Program-made: the position numbers and the translations under genes
In this document: one piece after another, positions 28,501-37,500 of the stretch
Numbering within the stretch: the stretch's first letter is position 1
Layout of the letters: each line of letters starts with the position of its first letter
Notes under the pieces: generated by a model
Told to the model about the DNA's origin: nothing
What the model saw: only the letters and a program-made list of their open reading frames with translations
Database searches by the model: none
Source of the DNA: Amycolatopsis sp.
Lineage (GTDB): Bacteria; Actinomycetota; Actinomycetes; Mycobacteriales; Pseudonocardiaceae
DNA: 39,366 nucleotides
Assembly: GCF_025464955.1 (NCBI RefSeq)
Contig: NZ_JAODNM010000018.1
Location: 1 to 39,366 of the forward strand
Direction of reading: 5' to 3'

Positions 28501-31500
28501 AGACCACCGTCGTCGCCTGCGACGTCGCCGACCGCGACGCGCTGGCCGCGGTGCTGGCCGGCCATCCGGTCAGCGCTGTCTTCCATGCGGCCGGTGTCGT
28601 CGACGACACCGTCCTCGACACGCTGACACCGGACGGCCTCAGTACCGTGCTGGGTCCGAAGATGGACGGCGCCCGTCACCTGCACGAGTTGACCCACGAC
28701 CTGTCCGCGTTCGTGCTGTTCTCCTCCACAGCCGGAGTGATCGGCGCGGCGGGACAGGGCAACTACGCGGCGGCCAACGCCTACCTGGACGCGCTCGCGG
28801 AACACCGGCGGGCACAAGGACTGCCCGCGACCTCGGTCGCCTGGGGCCCGTGGGCCGAGGCGGGCATGGTCGCCGACGCCGCGCTCGTGGAGACCCGCGT
28901 GCGCCGCGGCGGGTTCACCCCGATGGCGCCGCAACCGGCGATCACCGCGCTGCGGCAGGCGATCGAGCACGGGGAAGCGAACCTCACCGTCGCCGACATC
29001 GACTGGACCCGGTTCGTCCCCGCCTTCACCATGCTGCGGCCGATGCCGCTCGTCACGGACCTGCCCGAGGTCAGGGCGATCCGGACCGGTCAGGCGCCGG
29101 CGGTCACGCCACCGAAGCTGAAGGACCACGCTGCCGTACTCGGACTGCTGCGGGCCCAGGTCGCGGCGGTGCTCGGCCACGCGGACGCGACCGAGATCGA
29201 GCCGGACCGGGCGTTCAAGGACCTCGGCTTCGATTCACTCACCACCCTGGAACTGCGCAACCGCCTCGTGGTCGCGACCGGGCTGACGCTGCCCGCTTCG
29301 CTGGTGTTCGACTACCCGACGCCGTTGGAGCTGGCGGACTTCCTGCTGGCCGAACTGCGCGGCTCCGACGGCGACCCGGGCGAGAAGGTCGTCACCCGTG
29401 GCATCGCCACCACTTCGGCCACCGACGACCCGATCGCGATCGTCGGGATCGGGTGCCGTTTTCCGGGTGGGGTGGCTTCGCCGGAGGACCTGTGGCAGCT
29501 GCTCGCCGAGGGCCGTGACGGGATTTCCCCGTTCCCCGAGGACCGCGGCTGGGATCTGGCCGCGCTCGCGTCCGGGCATTCGGCGACCCGCGAGGCCGGC
29601 TTCCTGAGCGGGGTCGCCGACTTCGACGCGGCGTTCTTCGGTATCTCGCCGCGTGAGGCGCTGGCGATGGACCCGCAGCAGCGGCTCGTGCTGGAGACCG
29701 CGTGGGAGGCCCTGGAGCGGGCCGGGATCGATCCGGCCACGCTGCGCGGCAGCCAGACCGGAGTCTTCGTGGGCACCAACGGCCAGGACTACGGCGAAGT
29801 GCTGCGCAGGGCCGCGGACGCCGACGTGCTGGGCTACATCGCCACCGGCACCACGGCGAGCGTCATGTCCGGTCGGCTTTCCTACAGCCTCGGACTGGAA
29901 GGCCCGTCGGTCACGGTCGACACGGCGTGCTCGTCCTCGCTCGTCGCGATGCACTGGGCGACACGGGCGCTGCGCACGGGAGAGTGCGAACTGGCACTGG
30001 CCAGCGGTGTTTCGGTGATGTCGAGCCCCGACTCGTTCATCGAGTTCACCAGTCAGGGCGGGCTCGCCCCCGACGGCCGCTGCAAGGCGTTCGCCGAGGG
30101 CGCGGACGGCACCGCCTGGTCCGAAGGCGTCGGTGTCCTCGTGCTGGAACGGCTCTCCGACGCGGTCCGCAACGGACACGAGGTGTGGGGCGTCATCCGC
30201 GGCTCGGCGGTCAACTCCGACGGCGCCTCGAACGGCCTCACCGCGCCCAACGGGCCGTCCCAGCAGCGGGTGATCCGCCAGGCCCTCGCCGACGCCGGGC
30301 TGCCTGCCGCCGAGATCGACGCGATCGAGGCGCACGGCACGGGCACCACGCTGGGCGACCCGATCGAGGCTCAGGCCCTCCTGTCCACGTTCGGCGGCGA
30401 GCGGGACCACCCGCTGTTTCTGGGGTCGGTCAAGTCGAACATCGGGCACACGCAGGCCGCCGCCGGGATGGCGGGCGTCATCAAGATGGTGCTGTCGATG
30501 CGGCACGGCGTCCTGCCGAAGACACTGCACATCGACGCGCCGTCCTCCCACGTCGACTGGACATCCGGGACGGTGTCGCTGCTCAGCGAGCAGGCGGCGT
30601 GGCCGGCGACCGGGCGTCCGCGCCGGTCGGGTGTGTCGGCGTTCGGCCTGAGCGGCACCAACGCGCACGTCGTGCTCGAACAAGGTCCGACCACTGTGGA
30701 CTCCACCAGCGTGCCGGCCATCGCTCCGGCGGTGGTGCCGTTGCTGGTGTCCGGCAAGACCCAGGAGGCGCTGCGGGCTCAGCTTGATCGGATCGCCACG
30801 ATCGACGCGAATCCGCTGGATGTCGCCTACTCACTGGCCGGACGGTCGAGTTTCGCGCACCGCGCGGTGTTGCTGGCGGCGGACGGACACGTCTCGGAGG
30901 TCGCTCGCGGTGTCGGGCGAGGTTCCGGCGAGACCGCGTTCCTGTTCACCGGCCAGGGCAGTCAGCGGATCGGGATGGGCCGGGAGCTCTACGCCCGGTT
31001 CCCCGTGTTCGCGGCCGCGTTCGACGAGGCCGCGGCGCATCTCGACGTGCTGCTGGACCGCCCGCTCCGCGAGATCGTCTGGGGCGAGGACGCGGAAGCG
31101 CTGAACCGGACCGGGTGGGCTCAGCCCGCACTGTTCGCCCTCGAGGTGGCGCTGTTCCGGCTGGTCGAGTCCCTGGGTGTCCGGCCGGACCGGCTGGCGG
31201 GGCATTCGGTCGGTGAGATCGCGGCCGCGCATGTCGCCGGTGTGCTTTCACTGGCCGACGCTTCGACCCTGGTGGCCGAGCGAGCGCGGCTGATGCAGGC
31301 ACTGCCCTCGACCGGGGCCATGGTCGCGGTGCGGGCGAGCGAAGCGGAAGTCCTGCCGTACTTGACGGATCTGACGGATCTCGTCTCGATCGCCGCGATC
31401 AACGGGCCTTCCTCGGTGGTCATCTCCGGCGACTCCGACGCGGTGCTGGCGCTTGCCGGGCGGTGGAAGCACAAGCGGCTCACCGTGTCGCACGCCTTCC

Positions 31501-34500
31501 ACTCGCCACTGATGGACCCGATGCTGGACGAGTTCCGTACCGTCGTCAGCGGTCTGTCGTTCGAAGAGCCGCACATCCCGATCGCGGCTTCCGGCGATGT
31601 GACCTCGCCCGAGTACTGGGTGCGGCACGTGCGGGACACCGTGCGCTTCGCGGACGCACTGCGGACGTTGACCGACGCCGGCGTGAGCACCTTCGTCGAG
31701 CTGGGGCCGGACGGTGCGCTGTCGGCCATGGCCGACGAGATCGTGATGGTTCCGGTGCTGCGCAAGGATCGCGGCGAGGAAACCGCGTTCACCACCGCGC
31801 TGGGACAGCTGCACGTCCGTGGCACCGCCGTGGACTGGCAGGCGTTCTTCGCCGGAACCGGTGCCCGCATGATCCTCCTGCCGACCTATGCCTTCCAGCG
31901 TCAGCGCTTCTGGCCGGAACCCGCGATCTCGGTCGCCGCGGGAGTGAACGTGGACCGGTTGCGATACCGGATCACGTGGTCCCCGATCAGCGTTACCGGT
32001 CCGTCGACGCTCGACGGCCGGTGGCTGGTGCTGGTCCCCGAAGACGCCCCCGATGTCGCTGATGCCACGGATGTCACCGAGTGGACCGACGCGGTGGTCG
32101 CCGCGCTGGGCACCGGGGTGGTCCGTGCCGGGACCTCCGACTTGCCTGAGCCCACTTTCGACGGTGTCGTCTCCTTGCTGGCGACCGGTCCGGCCGACGT
32201 CGTGAAGCTGTTGGCCGAGGCCGGGATCAGCGCGCCACTGTGGTGTGTCACGAAGGCGGCGGTCAGCGCCGGTTCTTCGCTGGTCAACCCGGACCAGGCC
32301 GCCGCGTGGGGTCAGGGCCAGGTCGTCGCGCTGGAGTCGCCGGACACCTGGGGCGGTCTCATCGACCTTCCCGAGGACTTCGACCAGAACGCCGCCGCCG
32401 GCTTCGTCAGCGTGCTGGCCGGGATCGACGGCGAGAACCAGGTCGCGGTCCGCTCGGAGGGTCTGTTCGCTCGACGATTGGTCCGCTCGGCGCCCAGCAC
32501 CGAGGTATGGCGGCCGGCGGGCAAGGTGCTGCTCGTCGGTGAGAACCCGCGGATCGCCGACTGGCTGGCCGGCGAGGGTGCTGAGATCGTCGACCGCACC
32601 GCATGTGCAGAGGCCGACGCCGTGATCTACGGCGGCGAACTGGACGGGCTCGCCGAACTGGACGCGCAGCTGGGTGATCGTGAACTGGACGCGTTCGTGC
32701 TGCTCGGCTCGGTCGCCGGCGTGTGGGGTTTCCGTGGCCAGGAAACGGAAGCCGCCGACAGCGCTTACCTCGCGGCGTTCGCCGAGCGGCGCCGCCAGCG
32801 CGGGCTCACTGCCACCTTCGTCGCGTTCGGCCCGTTGGCGGAGACAACGCCGCCGACCATGGCAGGCCACCTGAACCTGAGCGGCCTGCCGGTCATGGCG
32901 ACGGAGACGGCACTCACCGGGCTCGCCCGGGCGGTCGCGTCCGGCGAGGCGGCCGAGACGATCGCCGACGTCGTCTGGGACCGGTTCGCGCCATCCTGCA
33001 GTGCCTCGCTGCTGGCAGCGTTGCCAGAAGCGGCTCAGGTCAGTGCGCGGGACGAGTCCGAGTTCCGGCAGCACCTGCTGACGCTGCCCGAGGAGGTCTG
33101 GTCTGACGAGCTGCTGGCTCTGGTCCGGGAGAAGGCGGCTCTGGTGCTGGGCCACGCGGACGCAGACGCGGTCGAATCCGACCTGCCGTTCCGTGACCTC
33201 GGGTTCGACTCGCTGACCGCGGTCGACCTGCGCAACCAGCTCAATACCGCGACCGGGCTCAGCCTGCCCGCGACGCTGGTGTTCGACTACCCGACGCCAG
33301 CGGAGCTCGCCGCGTTCCTGCGGGCCGAACTGCTCGGCGCCCAACCGGACCTGGCGACCTTCGTACCGGTCACCGGCAGCGTGTCCGACGACCTGATCGC
33401 GATCGTCGGCATGAGCTGCCGGTACCCGGGCGGCGTTCGCTCGCCCGAGGACCTCTGGCAGCTGATCACCGACGGGGTCGACGCGATCGGTGACATGCCC
33501 GCCGACCGCGGCTGGGACTTCGACGCGCTCAAGAGCGTCACCCGCCAGGGTGGCTTCCTCTACGACGTCGCCGACTTCGACCCCGACTTCTTCGCCATCT
33601 CACCGCGCGAAGCGGTCGTGATGGACCCGCAGCAGCGGATCGTGCTGGAAGCCGCTTGGGAAGCACTGGAACGGGCCGGCATCGACCCCGCGACGTTGCG
33701 CGGCACAGACGCCGGCGTGTTCGTGGGCGGTGGCAGCGGCGAATACCGCGTGTCCGCCGAGACGTTCGGCCAAGAATGGCAGACCGCCCAGTCGGCGAGC
33801 CTGCTTTCCGGCCGGCTGGCCTACACGTTCGGCCTGCAGGGACCGACGGTTTCGGTGGACACGGCGTGCTCGTCGTCGCTGGTCTCGCTGCACCTGGCCG
33901 CACAAGCGCTGCGCACCGGCGAGTGCTCGCTGGCGTTGGCCGGTGGTGTGACGGTGATGTCGACGCCGGTCGGTTTCGCCGAGTTCAGTGCACAGGGCGC
34001 GCTGTCCGTCGACGGCCGCTGCAAGGCGTTCTCCGATTCCGCAGACGGCACCGGATGGTCCGAAGGCGTCGGAATGCTCGTCGTCGAAAGGCTTTCGGAC
34101 GCACAGCGCAATGGTCACCGGGTGCTGGCCGTGGTGCGAGGCTCGGCGATCAACTCCGACGGCGCGTCCAACGGCTTGACCGCGCCGAGCGGACCGGCCC
34201 AGCAGCGGGTGATCCGGAAGGCGCTGGCCAGCGCCCGGCTCAACCCGTCCGAAGTGGATGCGGTGGAGGCGCACGGCACCGGAACCAGGCTGGGCGACCC
34301 GATCGAGGCACAGGCCCTGCTGGCCACCTACGGCCAGGACCGCGAACGGCCGCTGCTGCTGGGCGCTGTCAAGTCGAACATCGGCCACACGCAAGCCGCG
34401 TCGGGGGTCGCCGGGATCATCAAGATGGTCATGGCGATGCAGCACGGCGTGCTGCCGAAGTCCCTGCACGCCGACGTGCCCACGTCCCACGTGGACTGGA

Positions 34501-37500
34501 CCGCGGGCGCGGTGGAGCTGCTGACCGAGACGGTCGCGTGGCCCGAATCCGGCCATCCGCGCCGCGCCGGGATCTCGTCGTTCGGCGCCAGCGGCACCAA
34601 CGCGCACGTGATCATCGAGCAGGGCCAGTCCCGCGAGGTCGTGCCGGTACGGGAAGGACCCGCGCCCGAGCTGCTTCCGGTCCTGCTCTCTGGTCGTACG
34701 TCCGCCGCGCTGCGGGCACAGGCCGGCTCGCTGCTCGCGCAGGTGACCGAAGACGACACCGAAGACGACACCGAAGACGACACCGCGCTGCCGAGCCTGG
34801 CGTTCTCCGCGGCCACCAGCAGGTCGGTGTTCGAGCACCGTGCCGCGGTACTGGCCGGAAGTCGCCAGGAGCTGGTCGAAGGGCTCACCGCGCTGGCCGC
34901 GGCCGGGTCCGCGGCGCATGTCGTGCGGGACGAGGCCGCCCGGTCGGGCAAGCTCGCGTTCCTGTTCGCCGGGCAGGGCAGCCAGCGGATCGGCATGGGC
35001 CGCGAGCTGCACGCCCGGTTCCCGGTGTTCGCCTCGGCGTTCGACGAGGTACTGGCCCAGCTCGATCCCGAGCTGCGGGATGTGCTGTGGGGCGAGGACC
35101 AGGGGGTCTTGAACCAGACCGGTTTCGCCCAGCCCGCGCTGTTCGCCGTCGAGGTGGCGCTGTTCCGGCTCGTCGAATCCTGGGGTGTGCGGCCGGACTT
35201 CCTGGCCGGGCACTCGATCGGCGAGCTCGCCGCGGCGCAGGTCGCCGGGGTGCTGTCGCTGGCCGACGCGTGCACGTTGGTCTCCGCGCGGGCGAAGCTG
35301 ATGCAGGCGCTGCCCCGGACCGGGGCGATGTTCGCGGTGCGGGCCAGCGAAGCGGAAGTCCTGCCGCACCTGACAGATCTGAGGGATCTTGTCTCGATCG
35401 CCGCGATCAACGGGCCTTCTTCCGTCGTCATCGCCGGGGACGAGGACGCGGTCACCAGGATCGCGAGCAACTGGAAGTCGAGGCGGCTGGCGGTCAGCCA
35501 CGCGTTCCACTCGCCGCTGATGGACCCGATGCTGGCCGATTTCCGGGCCGTGGCGACAAAACTGACCTACCAGGCGCCGCGCATCCCGATCGTGACTTCC
35601 GGCGACGTGACCTCACCCGAGTACTGGGTACAGCACGTACGAGAGGCCGTTCGGTTCGCCGACGGCGTGCGGTCGCTGGCCGAGCGCGGTGTGCGTACCT
35701 TCGTCGAACTCGGCGCCGACGCCTCGCTGTCTTCGCTGGTGGGGGAGTCGACCTCCGAGGGAATCCTGGTTATTCCCGCCCTGCGCAAGGATCGTAACGA
35801 GGAAGCGAATCTGGTCACGGCGGTGTCCCGGCTGCACGCGCACGGCGTCGGCGTCGACTGGAAGCGGTTCTTCACCGGGCTCGACGTCCGGCGGGTGGAC
35901 CTGCCGACCTACGCCTTCCAACACGAGCGGTTCTGGGCCAACCCCGCACCGCACGTCGCCCCGGCTCCCGCCGGTCTGGACGCCGCCACGGACGAGCAGA
36001 TGTGGGACGCGGTCGCACAGAACGACTTCAGCTCGCTGGAGACCGTGTTCGACGTCGACGGCGACTCGCTGTCGAAGGTGCTCCCCGCCCTGCTCGACTG
36101 GCGGCGCCGGCAGCAGGACCAGGCTGTTCTGGACGGTCTGCGACACCGGATTTCCTGGACTCCGCTGGCTACCCGACCTGCGGTCGGGCTCACCGGGACC
36201 TGGCTCGCCGCGGTTCCGGCAGCGGAGGCTGACCAGGAGTGGGTGTCGAAGGCACTCGACGGACTTGGTGTCGAGCTGGTCCGTGTCGAGGTAACGGAGT
36301 GCGATCGGTCGGCCCTGGCCGACGAGCTCCGGACGCATGTCACAGAGTCCGGTCCCTTCGCCGGAGTCGTGTCGCTGCTGGCACTGAGCCCCTCGGAGCC
36401 GCGCACCCCGCCGGCTGGGGTGCTGCTGACCACCACGCTGGTGCAGGCACTGGGCGATGCCGGGATCACCGGCGCGCTGTGGTGTGTCACCCGGGGCGCG
36501 GTCTCGGTCGGCAGGGGTGAGCCGCTGGGCGATCTCGCTCAGGCCGCCGTCTGGGGCCTTGGCCGGGTCGCGGTCATGGAGTACCCGGATCGCTGGGGTG
36601 GACTGGTCGACCTTCCGACTGTTTTGGACACTCGAACGGCAAGCGGGCTCGTCTCCGTCCTGTCCGGACTGGACGGCGAGGATCAGGTCGCGGTCCGCGC
36701 GAGCGGGGTGTTCGGCCGCAGGCTGCTGCCGGCTCCCGCGCCGCGACCGGCCCGCGAGTGGACCCCGACCGGCACGGTGCTGATCACCGGCGGCACCGGA
36801 GCGCTCGGTGCCCACGTGGCACGCACGCTGGCCGCGGCGGGCGCGGAGCAGTTGGTGCTCGTCAGCCGTCGAGGGCCCGACGCGCCCGGAGCGGCCGAAC
36901 TGCGCGAGCAGCTGGCCGGGATGGGCGCCCGGGTGCTCGTCGCGGCCTGTGACGTCGCCGACCGCGATGCGATGGCGGCGCTGCTGACGGAGATCCCGGC
37001 AGAGCACCCGCTCACCGCCGTGGTCCACGCCGCCGGTGTACTCGACGACGGCGTCCTCGACCGGCTGACGCCGGATCGCTTCGATGAGGTCTTCCGCACC
37101 AAGGTCGACTCGGCCCTGCTGCTCGACGAGCTGACCGCCGAAGCCGACCTCGCCGCGTTCGTGTTGTTCTCCTCCGCGTCCTCGGCGGTCGGCAATCCCG
37201 GCCAGGCCAACTACGCGGCGGCGAACGCCGTGCTCGACGCACTGGCCGAGCAGCGACGGGAACGCGGTCTCGCCGCGACCTCGATCGCTTGGGGCGCCTG
37301 GGGTGGCGGTGGCATGGCCGACAACGCCGACGCCGAAATCCATGCCCGGCGGGCGGGGATCGGGGCGCTCGACCCCGAACTGGCGTGCACGGTGCTGCGC
37401 CAGCTCGTCGTGGAGGACGAGGCGACGGCGGTCGTCGTCGCGGTGGAGCGGGGACGGCAGGCGCGCGGCTTCCGGCCGAACGCCCTGATGCGGGACATGC

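Noticed and set aside
27066..29180. Very long minus-strand open frames opposite the PKS gene (also at 12132-14354, 22872-25145, 31248-33344, 33600-35510 and 35613-37808)
   Set aside because: Shadow frames created by strong GC bias at third codon positions; no domain, ribosome binding site or promoter supports them.
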